The position numbers and the translations under genes are program-made. From assembly GCA_036346275.1 (NCBI GenBank), contig CM070719.1:18641185-18705184 (forward strand): a stretch of DNA of 64,000 nt, written 5' to 3'. The DNA comes from Otatea glauca. Its lineage: Eukaryota > Streptophyta > Magnoliopsida > Poales > Poaceae. This document shows positions 1 to 12,512 of the stretch, piece by piece. The notes under the pieces were generated by a model. It saw nothing but the letters and a program-made list of their open reading frames with translations. It did not search any database and was not told the origin of the DNA. The number at the start of each line of letters is the position of its first letter. Position 1 is the stretch's first letter.

Positions 1-656
1 GTCATGATCATGGACAAAGCCCGGAATTTCACACGGGTATAGAGTGTTTCATAAAATGTGGAATGTGGAATTGTTGGGATGTGAGCACGGGAGTTCACTT
101 GTTGTTTTGTTGTCTATCTTTGATCTACCGCTTATTTACTTATCTTTTCATAAATATGCTTTCAATCTATTTATTGTATTTTCAATTCAAGTTATTGCTT
201 TCTGCAAATGAACCATATAGCCATCCTTGTCAAGCCATGCATGAATATATTGCATCAATTCCTTACGGCTTGCTGAGTACCTTTGTACTCACGGCTTTAT
301 GCCCTTGTTGATCAGTTGCTGAGGAAGGATCAGGAAATGCTGAGTATCATGAGGAGGAATTCTATGAAGACTACGTGGATTAGGAATGCGTTCCCCAGAC
401 GATTGCCTGTGGCATGTCGAATGGCTCAAGTTATCTTTTCCGCTGCAATAGTATTTGTTTCTTAAGCCTTAATGCATAATGGTGTAAACATTGACCATAA
501 GGTCGTTTGTTTTATTCAATAATAATTTGTTTCTTCTTAGTTAATTTGTTGTATGGAATGATATTTCATCTATGTTTCCACTTTGTGCACTAGCGTGATC
601 CTGGACTAGTGCAGTATACACAGAGGGTTTCGGATTTGCAAATCCGGGTCCCGACA
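1..656 (+). mobile_element. 3' end of a type-B Gypsy LTR (copy B2)
   Basis: This stretch matches the last 630 bases of copy B1 (11884-12512) closely, including the terminal block that runs from GCGTGATCCTGGACTAG to GGTCCCGACA. It ends with the CA expected of an LTR. The sequence beyond it, from 657, matches the middle of the same LTR family, so B2 appears to be inserted in B1. The right-hand target duplication would be TCTGC; its partner lies outside the window. No coding sequence is expected. Confidence 0.8.
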
Positions 657-2283
657 TCTGCCGCCCTCATCCGAAGCCTTCCGCCGCCTTTTTCTTCGCC
701 GCCGGTGCGTCTCCGCCGCCGTTGTTGGTCTCCCCGCGTCCCCCCGTCATCCTCTCCCCGGTGCGTCTGGTCTCGCGCCCGATCCGTCGCGTATCCACCG
801 TCGGCCGTTGCGTCTTCTTCGTCTCCGGGGGGTTGCGCCGCCGCCCCGCCGTCGCGTTGCATCGAGAAGCCCCAGCCGTCCGATCTTCTACGGATGCTCC
901 TGATCGCGCCGCGTCACCTTCGCCGTAGCCCCGCTGCTCGGCCGCCCGATCTGGTTGAGTCGCCAGATGCGCGACGCGTGGCGCTGCGTCGGTATTTGGC
1001 GTGGTCGCTATGCGTCGGTATCGCGTCGGCCAATCACCCGCGTCGTGCCGATGACGTCGTGGTCGCGCGGGGTGCACGGTGAACCGGCGCAATGCCGTGG
1101 ACCCAGTCCACCGTGAACCCGCTGACGTCAGCGTTGCGCAATAAATCGCTTTTCCAGTACAAAAATAATTCCAAAAATACTGATTTTCCGATTTTCTGTA
1201 TTTTCTCTGAATTTAATTTTTCCGAAGCTCGTTCTCCCTCATACGAACTCCGATTGAGGCGATTCAAGTTTCTAAATTTTTCTAAAATCAAAATCTATCT
1301 TCCAGAGCCATTTATTTTCAGTTTTGAGCTTGTTTGAGTCTCTGTTTTGTATTTATTTGGTTTCGTTGCTTTCTTTTCCGGTAGACGCTAATTCCGAGGG
1401 AGCGAACGAAGACTTCGAAGACCAGGATTCAGCACTAGATCAGCAAGGCAAGTCGTAATCCTTTGATCATATTGATCCTATGTTTGCAAAAGTAATTTAC
1501 TTTATTACAATTGCATGCTATTTTGTGTATCAATACTTATTTAATGGGAGTAGATGTATACCTCGTTGACATTATGCCACCTTGATTAATTGGGATGCCA
1601 TGTATCCATTGTTAAACCTAGGTTGGGACATTACTAGTTGGACATAATCATTATACCAATAATGGGTTATCGTAGCTATGCTTAGACATGCTTAGATATA
1701 CGTTGGGATTCATGTCAGACATTGAATAATGTTAATCTTGACTTAATGAGATATTGAATCGTGGCCGTTAGCCACTGTTGTAAAACTTGTTGTACCATGG
1801 CGGGGTTTGCCATTGGTCTTGGTTGAACGAATTGTTTTCCCTCGGGCAAGTGATCGTGCAGTAAAGGGGGTGCTTTCTAGCACATTGGGATGTGGATGTC
1901 TTGCCTGAGACAATTTAAGGACTTAATCTTGTGCGCCATTGAACTGGGCCTAACCGTACTACCACATGTCTGGAGTGGGACAGACCTAGCTAATTAATTT
2001 GCAATGTCTAGTCTTGAGTACTGCCAGTTGGTGGTGTGGGTTCCGGGATGGACGGGTAAATTCGCAAGGCGCAAGAGGGGGCCCTAATGGGCGAAACCTT
2101 AGCGGGCAGTACCGAGTTTAGACTGTGCATTGTAAAGGCTTTGTCATGATATCTCTGCGACACACCAAATGAAGTGTGTTAGTAACGTTTGCACAAAGAG
2201 ATATTCATGTCTTGTGGGTAAAGTTGTACAACCTCTGCAGAGTGTAAAACTATTCGAATAGCCGCGTCCGTGGTCATGGACAT
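657..2283 (+). mobile_element. Type-B Gypsy LTR copy B1, left piece
   Basis: This is the middle of a type-B LTR: a GC-rich block, then an AT-rich block, then the region ending in GAATAGCCGCG, as in solo LTR C (38639-42256) and copy B3. The first part of the LTR is missing from view because copy B2 enters at 656/657. Copia-A interrupts it at 2283/2284 with a perfect GACAT duplication, and the LTR resumes at 11884. Several open frames in the GC-rich part (about 600-1090) are not genes. Confidence 0.8.
1385..1447 (+). other. Exon-like cassette in LTR B1 (acidic, phase 1-1)
   Basis: A pyrimidine-rich tract ending in CCGGTAG precedes this 63-base block, and CAAG followed by GCAAGT ends it, a textbook GC-type donor. 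Read with a G carried over from an upstream exon it is open: DANSEG, then an acidic run, then DQQ, with one G left over. Shortly after the donor the same frame gives FDHIDP, also seen in other families. See the findings for the same cassette in other LTRs. Splicing is inferred, not shown. Confidence 0.5.
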
Positions 2284-3478
2284 TGAAGGACCATGTGGAG
2301 GTCCATCCATGTTTGTGATGAGTATTTGACTTTATTTGAGCAAGGTGTGCTCAAGTTTGAGTTTGATTTGGATTGATTTTCAAAATGAAGCAATTTGAGT
2401 TGTCTCTGCCAGAGTGGCGATCTGGCCGTATGGACGCGGTAGTGATGAGTTGGATGGTTTATTGCACATCTTTGTGGGCATTGCTATGTGAGGAGTTTCC
2501 TTGTCTTTGATGGTTGCGAGGCGACGGTGCTAGGTCATGGTGAGGCGGAGGTTGGCCGGGACTAGGCGAGGCGCGCGAAGGTCCAGACGGTCGGGAGATC
2601 GCCGGAAGATGATCGGAGACGGAGTCCGGGCAAGTCAAGAAGACAAGGAAAGGAGACGATGCTAGCTAGATGCCGCGTGGATCAATGAGGGCCGTCGGAT
2701 TGAGGTCTAGTTGATAGGTTAGCGGGTCTAGGTAGTATGCTTTGAAAACCGTGCAAGAAAACCCGGTATGTGTGTGGGTTTTGGGTTAGCCCTTGCATGG
2801 CTGTGTGTGTGGGTTAATCCTAGCCCTTAGATGAGTGCTCTAGGGTTGAGGGACTCATCCAAGGGTGGTAGGTGGCCCAAGAGTAGTATAAATAGGGGTG
2901 GAGGGGTAGCCTCCTTCCCTTGAAGGTGTTGAGGTTTTTGATGCTCATTTGAGCTTTGCCCACATGAATGTGAGGCTTTGTAACCTCCCCTTCCAGAAAT
3001 GAAAGTTTTATCCATCCACCTCTGAATTTATTTTGCGCATTTACATTATGTCTTTACTTTACGCAATTTAAATTCAGCATTTACTTTCCCGCAATTTACT
3101 TTGAAGTAATTTGGATTTGCCTCCCCTCCTTCTAAATGCTGCTGATCTTGGATGTTTTGAGTATGTTCATATGGTTTTACATCTCTTTTGCACTCTTGGA
3201 TTGAGTAGAGAACATCTTTTCTTTCAAGTTCCAACTTTGTTCAGAACTTGTTCTTCGCGCAGTAGTCAGTGTTTGATTTTTGTAAAAATATAGAAAAATC
3301 TTTTTTGAGTGATTCTTGTTGGAGGAGGTGCGGGACTCTGATATACACCTGCAGAAAAATTCTGGAGTTCACTTATTGCACCGTTTGGGCGCCATGAGGT
3401 GAAAACCGAGCCCCAAACTTTCTGCTCGAAGTTCTTGAGCATACTGTGTTCTTAGATTTTTCCTGTTTTTCTGTAAGG
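2284..3478 (+). repeat. Copia-A 5' LTR, 3'-truncated
   Basis: This matches the first part of the 3' LTR (10235-11878) up to the shared CTGTAAGG. It then jumps directly to a short leader before the gag ATG. About 400 bases of LTR end and the tRNA primer-binding site are missing, so this copy could not have started minus-strand synthesis in its present form. Confidence 0.85.
2887..2894 (+). promoter_or_regulatory. TATA box of the Copia-A 5' LTR
   Basis: TATAAATA followed by GGGGTGGAGG; the same sequence is at 10842-10849 in the 3' LTR, and a related TATAAAAT is near 16448 in the Copia-D LTR. Confidence 0.65.
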
Positions 3479-3523
3479 CTTTTTGAGTCTGTTCTTTCTA
3501 GATCTTGACCGGTCTCAAGAGCC

Positions 3524-5733
3524 ATGGCGACGGACAAATATTCCACCAAGCCTCCCATCTTTAATGGAGTTGATTTTCCTTTTTGGAAGTCCCGGATGGA
3601 GTCATACATCATTTGCTGTATACTACGATATGGCGTAAGGTGAAAATCCCGTATGAGGTTCCTGCTGATGAAAGTGTCACGGCCATCAATATGGTTGACG
3701 TTGAGGCGAATACTAAGGCAAGAAACATTCTCATACAGAGTCTTAGCCGCGGTGAGTATGATAGGATTTCTCACCTTCGCTCCGCTCACGAGATTTGGGT
3801 AACCCTCGATGCTTACCATGAGGGCTCTACTCAAATCAAGATCGCGTGAGCGCAGACCGCCTGCGCGAGTACAACAAGTTTGATCAACACGCGGTGAGAG
3901 TCTCGACGAGTGTTTTGGTCGGTTTACAAAGATTTTGAGCGACCTCCGAGCGCTTGGTTGCATATACCCCGACTCGGACAATGCTCGGCATTTCTTGACC
4001 GCACTCGACCTTCGGTTTGGGAGATGAAGGTGACCACCATCAAGGACACCACCGACTTATCGACTCGACTCTTGACGGGCTTTATTCCCACCTCAAGACT
4101 CATGAGATCGATGTCGTCTCTCGAAAACGAAATCTCGATCGATGGCTTTGGTCACCGATCCCATTGGATCTTCTTCTTCTGATCCTTCTATTGGTTTCTC
4201 TCTTTCCGCCCTTTGCGAGCTAAGCGATGACCAACTGGAAAAATTTCTAGAAAATGAGCTTGCTCTTCTCGCTCGCAAGTTTTCTCATGCATACAAGAGG
4301 GTGAGAGAGAGGAAGAGAGGTGGCATGATCACCTGCTTCGAGTGTGGTGGCCCAAACCACATTCGGGCGAACTGTCCCAAGCTGGAGAAGGGCAAGAACG
4401 ACATTGGCGGTTCGGGCAAGAACGACTACACCGATAAGAACCGCAACAAGAAACCTCCAGTTCGTGAACCGACGCACGAGAAGAAGTACCGCAACTTCTC
4501 CAAGAACAAGAAGCTCTTCCACCGCGTCCTCGCCGCGCTTGACGACATCAACCTCTCCGACACGGAGACATGGAGCGACGAGGGCGAGGATGATCCGCAA
4601 GAGAAGAAGGGCGGCGATGACTTCTTCGGCATGTGCTTCATGGCCGACACCAACGACATCAGCGACTCCGAGCTCTACAACGACTCGGATGAGGTACCCT
4701 CGTATGACCAGCTCAACGAAGCTTTCTGCAAATTAGGAAAATTTCATGCTAGAGCTAGAGCTAGGTGTACGGAGCTTGAGAAGGAAGTAGGTACCTTGAC
4801 TCGGGAGTTAGCTTCACTTAGATCTTCTCCCTCCCGAGTCACTGATGATTGCTCTTTGTGTGATGCTATTCTTGTGGAGTTGGAGAACCTAAGGACCATA
4901 CATGATAGTGTGCTTGCTGAACTTGATGGTCTTAGGTTGAAGAATGCTAGCACTAGTTCTATTGATGCTATTCCTGTTGAGGCTAGTTTTCTTCATGCTC
5001 ACTCCATTCCATCATGTGCTAATTGCCCTAAATTGCTTGCCGAAATTGATGCCATGAGCGAACACCTTAGAAAGCTTTCTGTTAGAAATGATGAACTTGA
5101 ATTGCATGCTTCTAAGGACCCAGTCAGCTCATGTGAGGGCTGTAAGCAACTAAAACTTGACAATGATGCTTTGAATGTCAAGTGTGATTAACTTGCTAAG
5201 GATTTACTAGTTAAGTCACAAACTGGTTGCTTGCTTGTGTTGGGGTTAAGGATGATGTGGATCAAATCCATGTCGAGCTTAAGAAGAAGTTAAAAGACCA
5301 AATCCTTAGGATTAGAGATGCTCATTGCGTTTCATGTGAGGCCCTCAAGATTGAGGCAGCCGTGCTAAGGGAACAAAAAGCACGTACTGAGAGATCTTCT
5401 CTTTCTGGTTCTTCTTCTTCTTCTTCTTCCCCCTGTTCTTCTTGTGCCTCTTTCTTTCGAGATTGCCAGTATCTTATGAGCACTCTCGAGAAGTTTGTAG
5501 GAGGCAAGAAGAAGCTCAATCTTATTCTAGACCAATCCAAGATTAGTAGATTCAATCAAGGTCTAGGATTTGATCCCTTGAGCACGCTCGGCGCATCCTC
5601 CCACCATTGTCGCGGCTCCAAGAGTGGTGAGATTGTGGTAGCTTCCAGAGTGAGCACCACCAAGTTTAGGTCTCACTGGGTTGTCCATAGGACTTCGACC
5701 GTAAGGGTGTTACTCCTATTGCTTCGCCTCTAG
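3524..5733 (+). pseudogene. gag: Copia-A gag, frameshifted
   Basis: The ATG context GCCATGGCG begins a Copia gag. An N-terminal stretch containing KPPIFNG and FPFWKSRMES is of the UBN2/DUF4219 retrotransposon-gag type. A frame change near 3580 leads to a part with YDRISHLRSAHEIWVTLDAY. More stops lie between about 3840 and 4140. A 349-residue open part (4142-5191) carries the nucleocapsid zinc knuckle CFECGGPNHIRANC (CX2CX4HX4C), then acidic and coiled-coil-like sequence. A further open part (5227-5733) contains a serine run, and CTFRKKDGH, a decayed second knuckle, lies just beyond it. Gag would package element RNA in cytoplasmic particles. The stops and shifts make this copy non-functional. 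Confidence 0.8.
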
Positions 5734-8243
5734 CAAGGCGAAGTACACATGCACCTTCCGTAAGAAGGATGGTCACCTAGTAGATTTACGCTTGGCGCGC
5801 CAAGATCACTCGGCGTGGCGTGTTGTCGCTCTTAGGGGTATTCGTGGTCATCCCGGACTTTGAGTGCACCTAAGACACACACCGCTTCTAGACGAGTTAG
5901 AGAGTCGCTGTGTTTGGGCGCGTCCCAGACTTGGTTTTCATGCTAGTTCTTCATGTTTTAGTCCCGAAATTGTTCATAGTCGATCTTCCGCCGTCCTCTT
6001 GATATTCCTCGTTTTCCCATCGAGGTAGATATCGCAGCGTGAGGTGTTTTCTCGGTAGGAGATCTCACGCAGCCTTCTTGGGATGGTCCGGCTTTTGCAC
6101 CACGTCGTGCTAACCCGATTCGACTCCTAGATCATCTACTGGAGTTACTCTCGATCTTGTTAGAGTTGAGCGTCGAGAGACATCCGAGTTCGATCTTCTT
6201 ACGTGGTCGGTACTGAGGTGTCGTATGCTTGATATTGGGTTCCTAAGTCTTCACTCTATCCCATCTCGAGTCATCTTTCCTCTTGTGTCAATTCCTTGTG
6301 TCATGTCTATGCGATGATGCTTTTGAGTGCCTTTTGCCTTTCTCATGGCATGAGTCGCTTGAGGCCAGCTTGAGGATGTGATGACTGTGTAGTGGAGTGG
6401 ATTTGGGTCATCTTGTGGACTTGTCCTTTCTTAGTTCGATTCTTAGTCCATGAGTTGTCCTGAGGCATCATCTTCACCGTGCATAAGTAGTGGACCTCGT
6501 TTTCCCTCGAGGTACCCACTCACGGCAAGAGTTGCAGGTAAGTATGTTGGTCATGTTGATCTTTACTAATCTCATCTAGGATCGGTTTGTCGCTTTTCAA
6601 TGTTGGCACTCGATGTGAATTCCGAGTTGGCCTTTGCGGCTTGTCTCTAGAGGATTGGATCTTCCTGCATGACCATCATGAGCATCATGCTAACCTGCAT
6701 GTACTTTCAACTTTGTTTGCCTCGTGTTTCGCTCCACAAGTGTTGAGCTTCATGATAACAGCATTGGGGACATCCACTTTCATGGTGAGCTATCTCATAC
6801 CCTCATGTCGGCTATACTTGTGATCATAATTTCCATGACATGTTGTGATTGCTCTTGCTCCCATGTGTATTATATGTACTTTGCTAGGTCTTGTTAGTTT
6901 TTGTCTGTCTTGTTTTGTGCCATAGCATGTTTTCCCCAACCATCTTTGTGCTTCATGTATTATACCCTAAATTCATGAGCTCTTTCCCAGCATGTGATTC
7001 TCTTGTTTTTATCCTGTCCATGATATTGTTCATTTGGTATGAGCATTTGTATTAACTATGGGCACGTGCTATATATCATTTACTTTATTTTGTCATGAGT
7101 AGTATCTAGGTTATATGACCTCGATTTTCTATTACATCCATGATTAGCTTTGTTTAGACTTTATTTGTCGACTTTGTGCTACATGTGAGTGCCTTTCATG
7201 AGATTAGGGTCATATGATCTAGCTGCCACAGATGACTTATATTGTTCATGATCACCTTTTATTGTCCTTCATGCTTATATGCTTCATACCTATTTTGCAT
7301 GAGCTTGTGTTCTACATTCATGGCATGTATTCATCATCATGCATAGAGTGTTGCCATAAGTAGCTTCTCGTCTTTGTGTCCATGGTCACCATTTACTTTC
7401 ATCTTTATCGTGTCGTCATGACCTTTTGTTTGGTCTTGTTTTGACGGGCCTTTTTTCGCAGCATGTAAATATTGTTATTGAGACTATGGATAAATGGATC
7501 TTGATGTTGCTAATTGGTTTGTTTTATGCATGATCCTCTTTGGTTGTCTTCATTCATCTTGCTCATGTTATATCTAGTAGCATGTTGTTGTGCTTCATTG
7601 TGGTATTTCTTCATTTACATGCTCATTGCCATGTTTAGGGTAGTATCTTGATCCGTGTATTTCTAGGCTTGCACATGATCCCTGCTAGCATTTTGTTGCT
7701 GTCATGCACCTTGCTTAGCTTCTTCTGCCAGTATGACAGTGCTATGATGCACCTTGCTGTTGTTTATCATGTGGATATGTTTTCACTGTTGTCTATGGAT
7801 ATATGGATCTTGATTCTATCTTTAGCTTAGTTGTGATCATGATCTTACATTACCTTCTGCATCATGTTCATGCTCTAGATGATCATTTGCCACACTTTTC
7901 CTGTATCTTGTCCATTCGTGCCTAGGAACTGGATCTGCCTAACCCCAGTTTCGAAAGCATAGATTTGTTGGATGCATATGTGTAGGCTTCCTGGTGAGGA
8001 GACCATCATCCTAGGAATATCTCTAAGTCTTCTTCCTTTGCTTTTTGGATCCACTTCAGGTCATTTGCCACTACTTGCTCTACACTGCAGTAGGTAAGTA
8101 CCTCTGAAAATGTTGATGATAGTGATGGGTCTCTTAGGAGGTTGTGGTTCTTTTGTAGGTAGAGCTTGTGTCCTATTTGTCTAGAGTCTTTTGGTTGAAC
8201 TTCTAGCATAGTTAGGTTGTTTCTTACCTTGAGCCATCTTGCT
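5734..8243 (+). other. Copia-A internal region without recognisable pol
   Basis: Protease, integrase and RT would be expected here, but I see no motif of any of them in either strand. The first 800 bases are of mixed composition. 6560-7990 is T-rich and full of CATG words. Homology with Copia-D returns only at about 8244, with TCCTTAGAGACCATGTGG from the end of RNase H. A short minus-strand open frame (8006-8209) has no recognisable relative. Confidence 0.6.
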
Positions 8244-10234
8244 CCTTAGAGACCATGTGGTTTTAGATCTTATCTCTTCTCCTCTAGCTTTCTACCTATC
8301 TCTTGTGAGGTGAGAGTTTTAGAGTGTGCCTCAAGGGGAGTAGAGTGTGTTCAGGGAGATTTGAGCTTGGGTTTATGAGCTCATATGGCATTTCCTGAGG
8401 GGGAGCTGGTTTGTATATTATGTACTATATATTTTCTTCCAGCATTTCCTTTCTTCTTCTGGGTGACTTTGGGCTTGTTTTCTTGAGTTGAGTTCACTCA
8501 CTTAGACTTCTGGCATGCCTTCCATGGACCTCTTATCTTGTGCTTTAGGTTGCTATCATGCGTGATTAGTCGTTCTCTCTTCTCTCTAGGTTGAGTTCCC
8601 TCACGCCTTATAAGTCTAGCGGTATTGGGCCTCCGGGTAGACAGCAGTCCATGTGCACTCCTTAGTTGGGATCTAGAGTCACTTCCTATGTTAGTCATGG
8701 GAAGATAAGAGCGAGTCTAAGCCGTAGTGAGTCTCTTCTATCTTATCTATGCTCAATAGCCATCCAGTTTTGCGCTTCTCGGCTTCTTCTCCTCATTCTG
8801 CTTTTTCGGTTGTTATTGAGTTCATTCGGGTTTTCTTTATGCCTAATCTTGATAATAACTCAACTTTAACCAGATTTGAGCTTAAAATTGATTCATTTGT
8901 TGAGGGGGAGTTTGGGAATCTGTTCATGCATTGCATTTAGACTGCATTTTCTGTTTTATGAGATTTGTCTATTATGCAATTGATCTCTTCTTGATGCTAT
9001 ACACCATGCTACATCATTTGAAGAAAATCACTAGCTTACGTATGTCCAAGTTCATTTAACTTGCTAAGCTTAAAAATGAAATAAGACTTAAATGAAAAAC
9101 TTGATGAAACTTGTTGCTTTTACTTGCTAGGTTTCTTCTCTAGAGGTTTGTGCCATAATTTGAGAAATTTAGTAGTTCTCTAGAGTCCCTATAGCAACTT
9201 GGGTGAAACTAGTTTGATCCATGCTAGAGTCCTTCAATTGCTCATGAATCATTGTGCAAAAAAAAATGAAAATTAAACAAAATTGACTCTTCTTGTGCAC
9301 ATATGACTCAACACCTTGCATTCACAAGACCGCTTCCCATTGCATTTGGGATGAACTTGGAATACATCGTGTTTGACCTAGACCATCCTCTTAAGAGTTC
9401 ATCTTGAGATGGTCGCATACGGCTTGAGTCAATTGGTTGTCAAAACAAAATGCAAATAAATTAAAAACAAAGACATATGTGGGTAAAGAATGCAAATAAT
9501 GTCAAACATTTGCACCCCGCTATGTCTTGTATAATGATAAATCAAAATTTGCATTAAGTGATAAATGAGCCCGAAGGACCTTGTATGCTCTTCTAGATTC
9601 CCCAAAGTGTTGAGTAGGTTGAACTCTAGGTTTTCCTTTTGATCCTTAGAGTAGCTATTCTTCTATTTTTGAAACTAAAGCTAAGTGTTGCACTTGTCTA
9701 ATCTTGCTAAAAATGAAATATTCAAAACTAAGCTCGTATTTGCACTTGGACATGTCTTAGTTTAGTCATCTTCTGAAATTGACAAGCTTGGTGTAATATC
9801 CTTCCATTTTGATTAATTGGATAATCTTCAAAGCTCTTTCGATTGCATTTCATGCATACATAAAAAAAATTGATGCCTATATTGCCAAAAGGGGGAGAAA
9901 ACGTAGAAAAAGCATCACTAAAATGATAAAAATGTGAATGCTTATTTGGTTATTATGATCTTTGTAAAACTATGCTACTACTTCTATTGGATCATAATCT
10001 CATAATCACACTTGACATGTTTAGTTGGATTTTAGAGTTTTTGTTGAAAACTTGCTCTTTCTTAAATTTAACTCTAAAATCTGAATTCCTCTTCGTCAAC
10101 TTGGTCATGGTTCTAATTTCTATCTTTGGACCAAGTTTGACTTTGCAATTAAAAATTGCTTTCTTCTTCATTTTCTTCAAACTCAAATTTATGCCTTTTG
10201 TGTGGTTTGTCAATATACTCATCAAGGGGGAGAT
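8244..10234 (+). other. Copia-A 3' noncoding region with four polypurine tracts
   Basis: It is closely similar to 13520-15511 of Copia-D. Purine runs GAGGGGGAG or AAGGGGGAG occur near 8397, 8902, 9888 and 10224. The last one abuts the 3' LTR and is the expected primer for plus-strand synthesis. Confidence 0.75.
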
Positions 10235-11878
10235 TGAAGGACCATGTGGAGGTCCATCCATATTTGTGATGAGTATTTGACTTTATTCGAGCAAGGTGTG
10301 CTCAAGTTTGAGTTTGATTTGGATTGATTTTCAAAATGAAGCAATTTGATTTGTCTCTGCCAGAGTGGCGATGACTGGGTCGTATGGACGCGGTAGTGAT
10401 GAGTTGGATGGTTTATTGCACATCTTTGTGGGCATTGCTATGTGAGGAGTTTCCTTGTCTTTGATGGTTGCAGGGCGACGGTGCTAGGTCATGGTGAGCC
10501 GGAGGTTGACCGGGACTAGGCGAGGAGCGTCGGAGGTCCAGACGATCGGGAGATCGCCGGAAGATGATCGGAGACGGAGTCCGGGCAAGTCAACAAGACA
10601 AGGAAAGGAGATGATGCTAGCTAGATGCCGCGTGGATCAATGAGGGCCATCGGATTGAGGTCTAGTTGATAGGTTAGCGGGTCTAGGTAGTATGCTTTGA
10701 AAACCGTGCAAGAAAACCCGGTATGTGTGTGGGTTTTGGGTTAGCCCTTGCATGGCTGTGTGTGTGGGTTAATCCTAGCCCTTAGATGAGTGCTCTAGGG
10801 TTGAGGGACTCATCCAAGGGTGGTAGGTGGCCCAAGAGTAGTATAAATAGGGGTGGAGGGGTAGCCTCCTTCCCTTGAAGGTGTTGAGGTTTTTGATGCT
10901 CATTTGAGCTTTGCCCATATGAATGTGAGGCTTTGTAACCTCCTCTTCCAGAAATGAAAGTTTTACCCATCCACTTCTGAATTTATTTTGCGCATTTACA
11001 TTATGTCTTTACTTTACGCAATTTAAATTCAGCATTTACTTTCCCGCAATTACATTCCCTTAATTTACTTTCAAGTAATTTGGATTTGCCTCCCCTCCTT
11101 CTAAATGCTGCTGATCTTGGATATTTTGAGTGTGTTCATATGGTTTTACATCTCTTTTGCACTCTTGGATTGAGTAGAGAACATCTTTTCTTTCAAGTTC
11201 CAACTTTGTTCAGAACTTGTTCTTCGCGCAGCAGTCAGTTTTTGATTTTTGTAAAAATATAAAAAAATCCTTTTTGAGTGATTATTGTTGGAGGAGGTGC
11301 GGGACTCTGATATACACCTGCAGAAAAAATTTTGAGTTCACTTGTTGCACCGTTTGGGCGCCATGAGGTGAAAACCGAGCCCCAAACTTTCTGCTCGAAG
11401 TTCTTGAGCATACTGTGTTCTTATATTTTTCCTGTTTTTTCTGTAAGGAGTTTGGAAGAGAAATTTGGTGGAGTTCTTCACGACTCTGATGCTCATAGGT
11501 AGAAATATTCTCAGAATTTTGTGAGCTGCAGAATCCTACAAACCTCCTGTGCAAATTGAGGACAAGTTCTGGAAATTCTGCTTTTGCTTTTCTGAAAGTG
11601 ACTTTTGTGATTTGAATTGATGTCCTTTCTAAAAGCAAGAGTTTGAATTGATTCCTCTTTATCTTGGACACTAGACAACCAGGATTGTGACTCAAAAATC
11701 CCCACATATTTTATGGTACTTATCTATGCAAGCTTGGGGTACACATAGTTGTCTAGTTTTTCGGGTTTTTCACAATTTCCTTTGAGCGATCTTGTTGAGG
11801 TTTTTGTTGGAGTATTTTGGGGGAATTTTTATTTGCGACCATTTACCCCCCCCCTCTGTTCGCCATCTCGGTCCTTCA
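10235..11878 (+). repeat. Copia-A 3' LTR
   Basis: A 1644-base LTR from TGAAGGACC to GGTCCTTCA, preceded by a polypurine tract and followed by the GACAT duplication. A C-rich run and CGCCATCTCG precede the terminus, as in the Copia-D LTR end at 17535. Confidence 0.9.
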
Positions 11879-12512
11879 GACATAGCCCGGGAATTTCACA
11901 CGGGATATAGAGTATTTCATGAATTGTGGAATGTGGAATTGTTGGGATGTGAATGGGGAGTTCACTGTTGTTTTGTTGTCTATTATTGATCTACCAGTTA
12001 TTTATTTCTTTCATAAATATGCTTTCAATCTATTTATTGTATTTTCAATTCAAGTTATTGCTTTCTGCAAATGAACCATATAGCCATCCTTGTCAAGCCG
12101 TGCATGAATATATTGCATCAATTCCCTACGGCTTGCTGAGTACCTTTGTACTCACGGCTTTATGCCCTTGTTGATCAGTTGCTGAAGGAGATAATGAGTA
12201 TCACGAGGAGGAATTCTATGAAGACTACGTGGATTAGGAAGGCGCTCCCCAGACGATTGCCTGTGGCATGTCGAATGGCTCAAGTTATCTTTTCCGCTGC
12301 AATAATTATTTGTTTCTTAAGCCCTTAAGGCAAAATGGTGTAAACATTGACCATAAGGTCGTTTGCTTCATTCAATAATAATTTGCTTCTTCTTAGTTAA
12401 TTCGTTGTATGGGATGATATTTCATCTATGTTTCCACTGTGTGCACTAGCGTGATCCTGGACTAGTGCAGTATACACAGAGGGTTTCAGATTTGCAAATC
12501 CGGGTCCCGACA
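11879..12512 (+). mobile_element. Type-B Gypsy LTR copy B1, right end
   Basis: It resumes the LTR broken at 2283 after the GACAT duplication, and ends in GGTCCCGACA. Sequence after 12512 is Copia RT in frame, so B1 was inserted in Copia-D. CAACC (12513-12517) should be the target duplication. Whether B1 is a solo LTR or one end of a full element cannot be decided here. Confidence 0.85.

Larger units (their letters stand above)
2284..11878 (+). mobile_element. Copia-A, complete but pol-less SIRE/Maximus-type retrotransposon
   Basis: The element is bounded by a perfect GACAT duplication (2279-2283 and 11879-11883) and by inverted ends TGAAGGACC and GGTCCTTCA. The order is a truncated 5' LTR, a decayed gag, about 2.5 kb with no recognisable pol, a long 3' noncoding part, a polypurine tract and a full 3' LTR. 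It is inserted in LTR B1. With no RT, RNase H, integrase or primer-binding site it cannot be autonomous. The 3' region and LTR are closely related to those of Copia-D (13668-17535). Confidence 0.9.

Noticed and set aside
609..1092. Overlapping long open frames on both strands in GC-rich DNA
   Set aside because: They lie within a type-B LTR, have arginine- and proline-rich low-complexity translation, and no conservation of frame in the other type-B copies.
8006..8209. Possible captured host gene fragment on the minus strand inside Copia-A
   Set aside because: No recognisable domain, no exon-like signals I trust, and it ends in known Copia sequence.
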